DNA of 64,000 bases, from assembly GCA_963847715.1 (NCBI GenBank), contig CAWKAZ010000014.1, forward strand, positions 1 through 64,000. Reading direction: 5' to 3'. The stretch's first letter is position 1. The number at the start of each line of letters is the position of its first letter. The DNA is from Acidiflorens sp963847715 (GTDB lineage Bacteria; Acidobacteriota; Terriglobia; Terriglobales; Acidobacteriaceae). The notes beneath the pieces are model-generated. The model saw only the letters and a program-made list of their open reading frames with translations. It was not told where the DNA came from and made no database searches. The position numbers were made by a program, and so were the translations under genes. Shown in pieces: positions 9,949-17,160 of the stretch.

Positions 9949-10545
9949 TCAGATCTGGTTTTGGACCGTAGCGCTCTCGGTCAACTGGGTGATGGCGGCA
10001 TAGCTCGCACCCGGAATCAGCAACTGAATCACACTATTGAATCGCCAATGGTATGGATACTGAACACTCACCACGCTGCCGACTGCCACGGGTGGTCCGG
10101 CAGCACAGTTTGCTCCGGACACACAGGCTGTGGCGCGGTTGATCGTGATGACGAGGTCGTCCCCCGAAATTCCGGAACAGCCAGAAATTGTGTACTTCCA
10201 CTGCAAGGCGGCCTGCCGAAGCACCGTGCCCGGAGGTTTACACCCTCCAACATTCGCATTGGGCAAGAGATTGGCAGCGGCCAGCGAGTTGAAAATCGAA
10301 GTCACAACTGGTCGCAAGGAGTCCGGATCGAGGTTACTCTGCTCAATGTCGTTTCGAGGTTGTGCGCCGACGACGATGGCTCCCTCTTGCGCGGCTTGTG
10401 CGATCTTTTGCTTCTGGTTGAACGCTCCGCTGAAGTCGTAGATGCCGACCACGAACACCACCAGCAGAGGCAGCGTGATGGCAAATTCCAGCAACGCCGA
10501 TCCCTGTTCATCCCGTGCTATACGGAGAGTCAGGCGGCGCAGCAT
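9949..10545 (-). CDS. TadE-like minor pilin
   Basis: 198 residues. The N-terminus has the TadE signature: RDEQGSALLEFAITLPLLVV followed by a single hydrophobic helix. A Cys-containing globular part follows, with the pattern CSGISGDDLVITINRA. TadE proteins are processed pseudopilins of the Flp/Tad pilus at the inner membrane. The ATG overlaps the stop codon of the gene upstream (TAATG), so translation is probably coupled. A second gene of the same family lies immediately upstream and a TadG-like one downstream. Family is sure; role within the pilus is inferred. Confidence 0.88.
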   Translation of the reverse strand: MLRRLTLRIARDEQGSALLEFAITLPLLVVFVVGIYDFSGAFNQKQKIAQAAQEGAIVVGAQPRNDIEQSNLDPDSLRPVVTSIFNSLAAANLLPNANVGGCKPPGTVLRQAALQWKYTISGCSGISGDDLVITINRATACVSGANCAAGPPVAVGSVVSVQYPYHWRFNSVIQLLIPGASYAAITQLTESATVQNQI

Positions 10546-11072
10546 TAGTTCTCCATCCTGCTTTGCGCCTGCGCTGACATCACAACCTGTTGCAGGTTAA
10601 GAGAAGTGAAGGGTAGGTAAAACTTGAACGGATATTGAAAGGCCACCATCGTCCCGCATTGTGTCGGTTCGGTCGTCGCGCCCGGATTCAACTGCACGTT
10701 CCGGCAGACCTTGATGTTGTTAGCTGTTGTCTTGCATGCACCCGCGGGTGTGACGCACAAAGTGGGGCTTGCGGAACTCACTTGGATTTGCGCAGGGTCC
10801 AGACTCGAAGACTGCATCAACCCAGTAACCGCGCCATTCACTGTGGCATCGGCCGCTTCCACGTTTCCGCACGTGGCGCATGAGGATCGCGCCGCTGTGA
10901 TCGCTCCCTGCTGTGCTGCTTGCGTGATCGTCGAGTAGATGTTGAACGCGCGTCCGAACCAGACGATACCGAGGAGGAGCATGAAGACTAGGGGCAGCAC
11001 GAGCGCGGCCTCGGCGATTTCTGCGCCATCGGTGGCGCGAAATTTGCGCGGGATTTGTTGAAATGTCAGCAA
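10545..11072 (-). CDS. TadE-like minor pilin, TTG start
   Basis: 175 residues. DGAEIAEAALVLPLVFMLL is the TadE pseudopilin start, followed by GRAFNIYSTITQAAQQGAI, which matches the motif of the gene downstream (QKIAQAAQEGAI). The Cys pairs CATCG and CVTPAGAC lie in the globular part. I chose the TTG at 11,072 because GGGGGAGGA stands eight bases upstream and the reading before it looks random. It begins 20 bases after the prepilin peptidase gene and ends in a TAATG overlap with the next TadE gene. The two are clearly paralogues. Confidence 0.85.
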   Translation of the reverse strand: MLTFQQIPRKFRATDGAEIAEAALVLPLVFMLLLGIVWFGRAFNIYSTITQAAQQGAITAARSSCATCGNVEAADATVNGAVTGLMQSSSLDPAQIQVSSASPTLCVTPAGACKTTANNIKVCRNVQLNPGATTEPTQCGTMVAFQYPFKFYLPFTSLNLQQVVMSAQAQSRMEN

Positions 11073-11091
11073 ACAGCAGGTCCTCCCCCAA

Positions 11092-11673
11092 CTAGAGCCG
11101 CCCGGTGGCTTTTCCGATTCCGTAAAACAAAACCGCGGCCGCCATGGCCACGCCAAACGGGATCTTCGTCGATTGCGGATCGTCGAGCGATACATCGTGG
11201 CTTGGCATCCGCAAGCTGAACAGTGCGGCCAACAAGTGCGCTATGTTCAGCAGCGTCTGCTTCAGCCGTCCCTTCCAGATAACAACCGCAAGCGCCATCA
11301 ATCCGGCTACTAAAATTGTACCCATCAGCACGGTGAGCAACTGACTCGGACCGATGCAGGAACCTAGCGCACCCGCCAGTTTCCAGTCGCCCGCGCCCAG
11401 GCTGCGGATCAGCACAAACGGCAGCAGAAGCCCCAGCCCCAGTAGCGCTCCTAGCAAGGCTGCTTTCAGCCCAGGCCAGCCGTGGAGAATCGTGTTGACC
11501 GCCACTCCTGCCGCGAGTCCTGACACCGTGAGCCAGTTCGGAATCCGGCGGTAGCGCCAGTCGAGAACTCCCGCCACCGTCGCCACCAGCACCGCGATCG
11601 TCCACGGCACTGCTTGCAGCCATGGCCCGGATTGAAGCAGGATTTCCGCTGGCAGACGGGCGCCTCCGCGCAT
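11092..11673 (-). CDS. Prepilin peptidase, A24 family (CpaA/TadV-like)
   Basis: 193 residues, a polytopic membrane aspartyl protease that removes the leader of prepilins. The two catalytic aspartates are in VLDWRYRRIPNWL and in LGAGDWKLAGALG, with six or so hydrophobic segments. It lacks the methyltransferase domain of the large PilD enzymes, as usual for Tad systems. The ATG at 11,673 has AGGAGAG nine bases upstream. It heads the local cluster peptidase-TadE-TadE-TadG on the minus strand, so its substrates are probably these pilins plus a Flp pilin not present in the window. Confidence 0.9.
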   Translation of the reverse strand: MRGGARLPAEILLQSGPWLQAVPWTIAVLVATVAGVLDWRYRRIPNWLTVSGLAAGVAVNTILHGWPGLKAALLGALLGLGLLLPFVLIRSLGAGDWKLAGALGSCIGPSQLLTVLMGTILVAGLMALAVVIWKGRLKQTLLNIAHLLAALFSLRMPSHDVSLDDPQSTKIPFGVAMAAAVLFYGIGKATGRL

Positions 11674-11740
11674 TTCGCTCTCCTGTACTTTAGGGCTTTC
11701 CGGGGCCGCACTCAAGAGGCATTTGGGCCGGGTAACCGAC

Positions 11741-12388
11741 CTATTTAGCGCCAGACAGGCTGGAATGCGAGCGCAGGCTTTCAAGCTCAGGATCGCTTTT
11801 CAGCCTTTTGGGGAAACTCTGCTCGTAGGACGCCAGGCGCGGGCAAATAAAGTGATGGGTTCGCGTAAAGCCAAAATGTTGCATTTCCAGCATGGCCTCG
11901 TCCGCGGTCCAGCCTTCGTCCGCCATGCGATAAGCGGCGACCATCATGCCGGTGCGGTCGTCGCCCAGCCGGCAGTGCACGAAAACTTTCTTGTCCGGAT
12001 TCTCCCGAAGCAGCTTCAAAAACCGTGCGAACACGTCGTCGTGTGGGAAAGAACAGTGCCATGGGATCGCGACGTATTTCATCCCCAGGCGGTTGACTTC
12101 TTTGCCTTCGCTGGCGGCACGCTCGCCGCGTGCGTCCACCACGATGTCCACGCCCATCTTGGCGAGCGCTTCGAAACCCTTTTCGGAGGGCTGGGCGCCG
12201 CGAAAAAGTGTTGGCGTGACCTTGCCGAAGTTCGGGACACCCTTGACCTTTCGCTTCTCGCCGAACACGCGGGCCGCGCGAGCCGGCGAGACATCGCTGG
12301 CGGGTGGGTGTTCCTGGCTGCTACAAATCGTGATGGCCAGCAACAGCACTACCGGGTACACCTCAATACGGCGAAACATTGAGATCAT
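11741..12388 (-). CDS. Secreted dual-specificity/tyrosine phosphatase-like protein
   Basis: 215 residues. A hydrophobic leader (YPVVLLLAITICSS) suggests export. The mature part has the cysteine phosphatase signature VHCRLGDDRTG (HC-x5-R, followed by T rather than S/T-G), with VDARGERAASEG and YVAIPWHCSFPHDDV before it. That arrangement is that of the DSP family (PF22785/PF13350-like). The general-acid Asp may be one of the FPHDD pair. Two ATGs, at 12,388 and 12,379, are possible and neither has a strong ribosome site. It lies 67 bases upstream of the prepilin peptidase on the same strand. A link to pili is not shown. Confidence 0.8.
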   Translation of the reverse strand: MISMFRRIEVYPVVLLLAITICSSQEHPPASDVSPARAARVFGEKRKVKGVPNFGKVTPTLFRGAQPSEKGFEALAKMGVDIVVDARGERAASEGKEVNRLGMKYVAIPWHCSFPHDDVFARFLKLLRENPDKKVFVHCRLGDDRTGMMVAAYRMADEGWTADEAMLEMQHFGFTRTHHFICPRLASYEQSFPKRLKSDPELESLRSHSSLSGAK

Positions 12389-12442
12389 AGGCAACCCGAT
12401 AAGATGCAACTGTAGATGAAAGCGGCGAGGCTTTTCTGGAGG

Positions 12443-12477
12443 CAAAAAATCAAAAGGCCCGGTTGCCCGAGCCTTTC
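12443..12477 (-). terminator. Rho-independent terminator of the S41 protease gene
   Basis: On the minus strand AAAGGCTCGGGC and GCCCGGGCCTTT-type arms form a hairpin followed by TTTTGATTTTTT, about 22 bases after the stop of the protease gene. Confidence 0.85.
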
Positions 12478-12498
12478 TGTGAAACCGTCCTTAATTTG

Positions 12499-14094
12499 CT
12501 AGCGTGAGATTGGAGCCGCGTTTCGTTCGGCAACCACGCGTTTTGCGTTGTCGGCCAGGGCGCGCGCTTGCGGCATCAGGTCGAGAGCCTTGATTACATC
12601 GGGATCGGTTTCGGCCCGCACTTTCAAGCCTTCTTCCTGCCCGAATGCATCCACGAAGATTTCGCTCTTGATGTTGGAGCGCAGCCAGTCGTTGCTCTCG
12701 ATCATCTCGGCTTCGGTGTAAGCAATCTTTTCGGAATCAAGAAATTTCCGGAAGTCGAGCAGCACAGCATCGTCCACTTCAAAGCTTTGCGAGACCTTGT
12801 GCGTCAGCGAGTAATGCTTGGCGAAGTTGAACAATGCGTAGTGTTGCAGGAGCGAATCCTGAAACTTGTTGGATTTGTAAGGCGCGAGTTTCACGTCGGG
12901 AGTAATGCCTCCGCCGCCATACACGGTGCGTCCGCCATCTGTAAGCTTCACTTCGTGCTTCGCGTTATTCTCTTCGCCTTCACGGTTGTAGTAGTAGTCG
13001 TAGAGAGAAAGATTGGTGTAATCGCGCTGAATGAGGCGTCCGCTTGGGGTGTAGTACTTCGCCGTGGTAAGAGCGAGGCCGGTATTTTCGGTGAGCGGAT
13101 ATACGGTCTGCACCAAACCTTTGCCGAAGGTGATTTCGCCGACGATGAGGCCGCGGTCGTGATCCTGGATCGCTCCGGCAACAATTTCAGCCGCCGAGGC
13201 CGTGCCGCGATTTACGAGAACAACCAACGGATATTCCTTGCCGCCGTTTCCATGCGCCGCGACGTATCGTTTTTCCGGAGAAGAGCGGCCATGATGCGAG
13301 ACGATCAGCTGTCCCTTCTTCAAGAACTTATCGGCAACGCCTACGCCTTCGCTCAGCAAGCCTCCGGGGTTCTGGCGCAGATCCAGCACCAGGCCTTTCA
13401 GTTCGCCCATCTGGTCGAGTGCTTCGGCGACTTCATGCTCGGTCGTTTCCTGGAAACCGGAAACGTGCATGTAGCCGATGCCGGGCTTGATCATGAAATG
13501 AAGATCGACGCTGTAGCGTGGAATCTCGTCGCGAACGACGGCGAATTCCAGCGGATGGTCGGAACCTTCGCGCAACATGGTGATGCGGACGGTAGTGCCT
13601 TTCGGTCCTTTGAGCAGATCGGCCACGTCGGACGTGCTCATGTTGTCTGTGGGCTTACCGTCGATAGCGGCGATGATGTCGCCCGGACGGATGCCGGCCC
13701 GGTAGGCCGGCGTTCCCACGAAAGGAGCGATGACGATGACTTTGTTATTGCGCGGTCCGACCGTCATGCCGACGCCGTAATACTTGCCGCGCTGCTCTTC
13801 GCGCAGGGCGGAATAAGATTTGGGATCGAAGAAATTCGAGTGCGGATCGAGCTGGTGCAACATGCTCGGGATCGCGCCGTTATAGATCGCTTTATCCGGA
13901 TTGACCGGATCGGCGTAGTTGTCCTCGATGGTCTTATAGACCTCGGTAAATTCCTTCAAGCTGTCGCGGACGTCGGAGTCGCTGCTCGGCGTTGATGCGG
14001 GACTGATACGTTGCGCGAAGAGCATGCCCAGCAGACCGAACAGGCCGAGGACAAAGACAATCAGGAAGAGAGAACGACGAGAACTACCAGCCAT
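12499..14094 (-). CDS. S41 family C-terminal processing peptidase (PDZ protease)
   Basis: 531 residues. A membrane anchor or signal (LFLIVFVLGLFGLLGMLFA) is followed by a helical region with LDPHSNFF, a PDZ domain (YYGVGMTVG to DLLKGPKGTTV, about 105-185) and the S41 core. The catalytic Ser lies in NRGTASAAEIVAGA, the Lys in FGKGLVQTVYPL. The LDLRQNPGG strand and TPDVKL are typical. Such enzymes cut C-terminal tails of periplasmic proteins. The C-terminal 120 residues are a helical extension common in acidobacterial copies. The ATG has GAGGA nine bases upstream. It is transcribed alone, with its own terminator. Confidence 0.93.
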   Translation of the reverse strand: MAGSSRRSLFLIVFVLGLFGLLGMLFAQRISPASTPSSDSDVRDSLKEFTEVYKTIEDNYADPVNPDKAIYNGAIPSMLHQLDPHSNFFDPKSYSALREEQRGKYYGVGMTVGPRNNKVIVIAPFVGTPAYRAGIRPGDIIAAIDGKPTDNMSTSDVADLLKGPKGTTVRITMLREGSDHPLEFAVVRDEIPRYSVDLHFMIKPGIGYMHVSGFQETTEHEVAEALDQMGELKGLVLDLRQNPGGLLSEGVGVADKFLKKGQLIVSHHGRSSPEKRYVAAHGNGGKEYPLVVLVNRGTASAAEIVAGAIQDHDRGLIVGEITFGKGLVQTVYPLTENTGLALTTAKYYTPSGRLIQRDYTNLSLYDYYYNREGEENNAKHEVKLTDGGRTVYGGGGITPDVKLAPYKSNKFQDSLLQHYALFNFAKHYSLTHKVSQSFEVDDAVLLDFRKFLDSEKIAYTEAEMIESNDWLRSNIKSEIFVDAFGQEEGLKVRAETDPDVIKALDLMPQARALADNAKRVVAERNAAPISR

Positions 14095-14283
14095 GTGTCG
14101 AAATCCTCAGTAATACTTGGGCAGGGACGTGAGGGATCCAGCCACCCCTTATGAGCGCAGTATACCATGTGAAAGCGCTTGCTTACTTAGACGCAAACGG
14201 GGCTGCGGGGTTACCTCGGAGCTACACTTTTGAGTGCAATCCGACTCAAATCTCCCCCAATATCGCAATGGAGCGCTCCAGTC

Positions 14284-15093
14284 TTATTGCACTCGAAGGA
14301 GAAGCCCGCTGCCGCTGTGGACGCTAATATTGCCCTTCGCTGAGGCCAGTGCAATTTGCCCGACTGGACTACTTCGGCCCGCGTGCACGATTGCCAGATC
14401 GGAGAAGCCGTAGATTCCACACGCATTGGCAGAAAAAAGCCACAAAGCTTGCGGATGGTCGTTGCCGCTGATCGTGCCGCGGCAGTGCATTCCGGGATTG
14501 GGCGCCGGTCGTCCTAATGTTCCGTCGGCAGTTGCTGTTCCGACTATGTCCAACCCTCTGGCAACCTGCCCACCCTCCCCGTAGACGACATCGCCTCCAA
14601 TCTGGACCGTCGTCCACCAGTACCTGGAGGTTCCCCGGTCAGGACCTGCTTGTGGTATTTGGGCATCCTCTACCTCCCGCATCGAGGCCAGCGCCCGCAG
14701 GTTCGTGGTGATCGGCACGGCACGCTTCGCAACCTGCAGCGAGTCGAACTGGAAGGAGATTCTCGCTCCGCTGCCATCTCTTGCGCTGACAACATCGAGT
14801 ATTCGTCCGGTTGCTTTCGCGCCGGCGCGAATCTTCGCACCGGAGGGCAAAGGGACTTCCTGCATGAGGCGTGCGGAGACAATCTGTCCGGCTTTGATCT
14901 TTTTTGTGTTCAGCGAGGTGTTCAATTGCAGGGGCAGTATGGTTCCGGCGGGGATCGCACTTTGTGCGCGCAAGCTCGGAGTCAGTGACATCAGGGCAGC
15001 CAGTAAGACGATCTGGCTCCGGACAGTCCGCTCCAAGAACGCCAAATCCCACTCGCAACGAAGAGCTTCTGCTTTTTTCATGGTCACCGCCAT
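14284..15093 (-). CDS. Exported protein with acidobacterial 'IPAGT' beta domain
   Basis: About 269 residues. A hydrophobic stretch (IVLLAALMSLTPSLRAQS) followed by AIPAGTILPLQLNTSLNTKK looks like a signal peptide plus the start of a beta domain seen in many acidobacterial secreted proteins. Such domains resemble TrbI/pilus-associated beta domains, with the pattern LPSGAKIRAGAKATGRILDV. The C-terminal half (NDHPQALWLFSANACGIYGF) is unassigned. Starts at 15,093, 15,081 or a TTG at 15,144 are all possible; no strong ribosome site decides. Function unknown. Confidence 0.6.
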   Translation of the reverse strand: MAVTMKKAEALRCEWDLAFLERTVRSQIVLLAALMSLTPSLRAQSAIPAGTILPLQLNTSLNTKKIKAGQIVSARLMQEVPLPSGAKIRAGAKATGRILDVVSARDGSGARISFQFDSLQVAKRAVPITTNLRALASMREVEDAQIPQAGPDRGTSRYWWTTVQIGGDVVYGEGGQVARGLDIVGTATADGTLGRPAPNPGMHCRGTISGNDHPQALWLFSANACGIYGFSDLAIVHAGRSSPVGQIALASAKGNISVHSGSGLLLRVQ

Positions 15094-15140
15094 CACTAGT
15101 CCACGTATGAATCTAGCGCGTAGCGGAGTCGGATTGCTTG

Positions 15141-15677
15141 TCAAGGCATAGCATTTTTGTTTTGCTCGCCAGCCGCTGGCCGCCCTTTACGATTACGAGA
15201 ATCGACTAGGGACGAGCGTTCTTGGCCGAATGGTATTTCGCGCGGAAGGACTTCCCGAAGCGCCCACTCAATGCGGTCCACGCCTTGCGAGATCACCTGA
15301 ACCAGTTGCTGATTTTCAGCGAGATCGGATGAAAGCGAGATCGGAGCCAAAGCATTTCGTATGTGATGATTCATTTCCGCAATCACCTGCATGCGGGCCA
15401 CGGTAAGACGCTGTTGCTTCGCGGTAATGTGGGCTAGTTTTGCAGCCAGGCAACTCACCACGAGCGCCGACAAAGCTTCCGCCAGCAAGCGTTCCTTGTC
15501 GCGTCCGATGTCGGGAACCAGAAGATAGTGCAGGAACTCTGTCGCGACAAATGAGACGAGTCCGACGGCAAGGGCGACTCCAAGCACAAATCGTTCGGAC
15601 ATCGTCCTCGCGGATGCGCGACCGTCTGGTCCCGGCGATGACACGGTTGCAGTTGGTATCAAACCATTCGCTAACAT
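15141..15677 (-). CDS. Membrane protein with histidine-kinase H-box but no ATPase domain
   Basis: 178 residues. Two hydrophobic segments (about 30-53 and 64-82) are followed by an amphipathic helix and MNHHIRNALAPISL. This resembles the phospho-acceptor helix of LytS/HisKA_3-type or HWE sensor kinases, where NHHxRN holds the His. The protein ends about 70 residues later with no N, G1 or G2 boxes, so it lacks the catalytic ATPase. The gene overlaps the small upstream gene by seven bases. It may be a phosphotransfer or dimerisation partner. The kinase reading is inference from one motif. Confidence 0.65.
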   Translation of the reverse strand: MLANGLIPTATVSSPGPDGRASARTMSERFVLGVALAVGLVSFVATEFLHYLLVPDIGRDKERLLAEALSALVVSCLAAKLAHITAKQQRLTVARMQVIAEMNHHIRNALAPISLSSDLAENQQLVQVISQGVDRIEWALREVLPREIPFGQERSSLVDSRNRKGRPAAGEQNKNAMP

Positions 15678-15856
15678 TCAACATCCTCCGAAGGCCTGCC
15701 ATGTTTCCGGGCATTCCTCAAATCACGTTGGATATTTTCTTCTACTTGCAGGACGTTGTTCAGTTGTTGGACGATCTTCATCAATTTGGTGGGATCTCTT
15801 TCTTGCAAAGCGGCGTTGCACAATTCTTTCCAGCTGCTGCCCTCACTTTCAGCCAT
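15671..15856 (-). CDS. Small helical protein of unknown function
   Basis: 61 residues, highly charged and predicted all-helical: WKELCNAALQERDPTKLMKI then QQLNNVLQVEENIQRDL. Short proteins of this pattern (WxxLCxxAxxExDPxKL) are frequent in Acidobacteria, usually unnamed. Its end overlaps the start of the H-box membrane protein gene by seven bases, so the two are probably translated together. GAGGAACCACC before the ATG serves as ribosome site. Confidence 0.65.
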   Translation of the reverse strand: MAESEGSSWKELCNAALQERDPTKLMKIVQQLNNVLQVEENIQRDLRNARKHGRPSEDVEC

Positions 15857-15958
15857 GGTGGTTCCTCCGAAAGTATTTCACTGTTTGGGAACAAGGCCGC
15901 GGCTGCTCGTGATGGCCCCGCAAGCCGGTTGTGGGTGTGCGAAATGAATCCGATACGG

Positions 15959-16285
15959 CTAGCAGAGAGGCGGGGGGCGGTTGAAGTGCCAACCATCGGT
16001 AAGGAGATCGACACAAGGCGCGACCGTTGGGACCGGGTCGTGCGCCGCGACCGGCGGCGGAACTCTTACCTTTGTACCGCAAAAGGCCTCCCATTCCGAC
16101 GCGTCATGATCGAGACACTGCCGATGATCGTGATTCGAAAAGGAATGGAGAGCTGAGCCGGCATTGAGGTGCAGTTCAGTCGGCGGCAGGCCGCGCGCCA
16201 ACAGGATACTTAGCGCGGCGACGCAGACGGTCGTTAGCCGGTTTAACCCGCTTACATTGTTCCGAAGGAGCTGGACAATCGACAT
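15959..16285 (-). CDS. Small secreted Cys/His-rich protein
   Basis: 108 residues with a hydrophobic leader (about 16-32, LTTVCVAALSILLARGL). The mature part has HSFSNHDHRQCLDHD and ends WHFNRPPPLC, with four Cys. I recall acidobacterial small proteins with an H-x-x-R-x-C-x-D-x-D core and a WHYNRPPP end, but cannot verify that here. AAAGAGAG stands before the ATG. It is separate from the two genes downstream by about 100 bases. Function unknown; perhaps metal binding. Confidence 0.5.
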   Translation of the reverse strand: MSIVQLLRNNVSGLNRLTTVCVAALSILLARGLPPTELHLNAGSALHSFSNHDHRQCLDHDASEWEAFCGTKVRVPPPVAAHDPVPTVAPCVDLLTDGWHFNRPPPLC

Positions 16286-16437
16286 GTGGCTCTCTTTGCT
16301 TGGAAGTTTTCTAGCGCTCTTTTGGTTGCAACCTGTTGACGGTTCTTCCGTAATTTTTTCGGGCTATTGAGCGCTTGGCGGAGGTTGTCGAACACAAGGC
16401 ATCACGCACCAGAAAACTTTCAGAATGACTCCCGCCC

Positions 16438-16465
16438 TTGCAAAACCGCAAGCAAGCAGTACAAT
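16438..16465 (+). promoter_or_regulatory. Promoter for the lipoprotein gene
   Basis: TTGCAA (16,438-16,443), 16 bases, TACAAT (16,460-16,465). It lies 35 bases before the ATG, with GGGAGG as ribosome site. Same form as the promoters before lon and the tRNA. Confidence 0.65.
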
Positions 16466-16499
16466 TCGTGGCAAACAATAGTACGGGAGGCATTTACCA

Positions 16500-17144
16500 A
16501 TGATTTCTTACCGTCTCGCATTTGCCGTGAGTGTAGTCAGCCTCGCAATGCTAGCCGCTGGATGCAGCTCCAACGAAAGCAAGCCAGCGGAGACTGCGGC
16601 CACGAAGCCTGCCGCGCCGCCAGAGCCCATGCCTTATACGGGCCAGGAGGCTTTCAATCGCATGCTGGGTCTGGCGTTGAAATGGTCGCCGGACGCGCAG
16701 CCGGCTCGGTTGGAATCAGTTCTCACACCGGAAGCCAACGGGCAAAACGGAAAATCGACGGTGTGGCGTGGGTACTTTGCTTCACCCGCTCGCCGCGCGA
16801 CCAAAACTATCGTCTGTTCGGGAAGCCGGCGTCCGGACGCTCCTCCTTTCGGAGTCTCCACGGAAGGCAACGACGGCCCGTACAATTCCGAAGCGGCCAA
16901 TCTGGCGTTTCTTCCCTTGCTGGTGAAAACCGATACTGATAAGGCAGTTGAGATCGCCCAGCAGCACGGAGGCGAAGCCATTATCAAGAAGGACGCGCAG
17001 CAGCCCATTACATTTGTGTTGCTCAAGGATCGAAAGCAGAATGTGCCTGTCTGGTATGTGATCTACGGCGTGAGCGAAAAGGATCGGAAGGGTATCGGCG
17101 TGATCAACGCTACCACCGGTGCTTTCGTAAGTGCGGGCAAGTGA
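16500..17144 (+). CDS. Outer- or inner-membrane lipoprotein of unknown function
   Basis: 214 residues. A clear lipoprotein signal with lipobox LAAGC at residues 19-23 is followed by a Lys/Ala/Pro-rich linker. The mature domain carries VWRGYFASPARRATKTIVCS and ends in VPVWYVIYGVSEKDRKGIGV plus a V-N-A-T-T-G turn. That last part resembles the strand pattern of PepSY-type domains (W-x-V-x-G... A-x-T-G). The GGGAGG ribosome site and the promoter at 16,438 make the start firm. It is transcribed alone and converges on the next gene. No firm function. Confidence 0.75.
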   Translation: MISYRLAFAVSVVSLAMLAAGCSSNESKPAETAATKPAAPPEPMPYTGQEAFNRMLGLALKWSPDAQPARLESVLTPEANGQNGKSTVWRGYFASPARRATKTIVCSGSRRPDAPPFGVSTEGNDGPYNSEAANLAFLPLLVKTDTDKAVEIAQQHGGEAIIKKDAQQPITFVLLKDRKQNVPVWYVIYGVSEKDRKGIGVINATTGAFVSAGK

Positions 17145-17160
17145 GAAAGAGCTGTTGCGG

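Noticed and set aside
12568..13995. A 475-codon open frame opposite the S41 protease
   Set aside because: Shadow frame; the protease on the other strand has all catalytic motifs.
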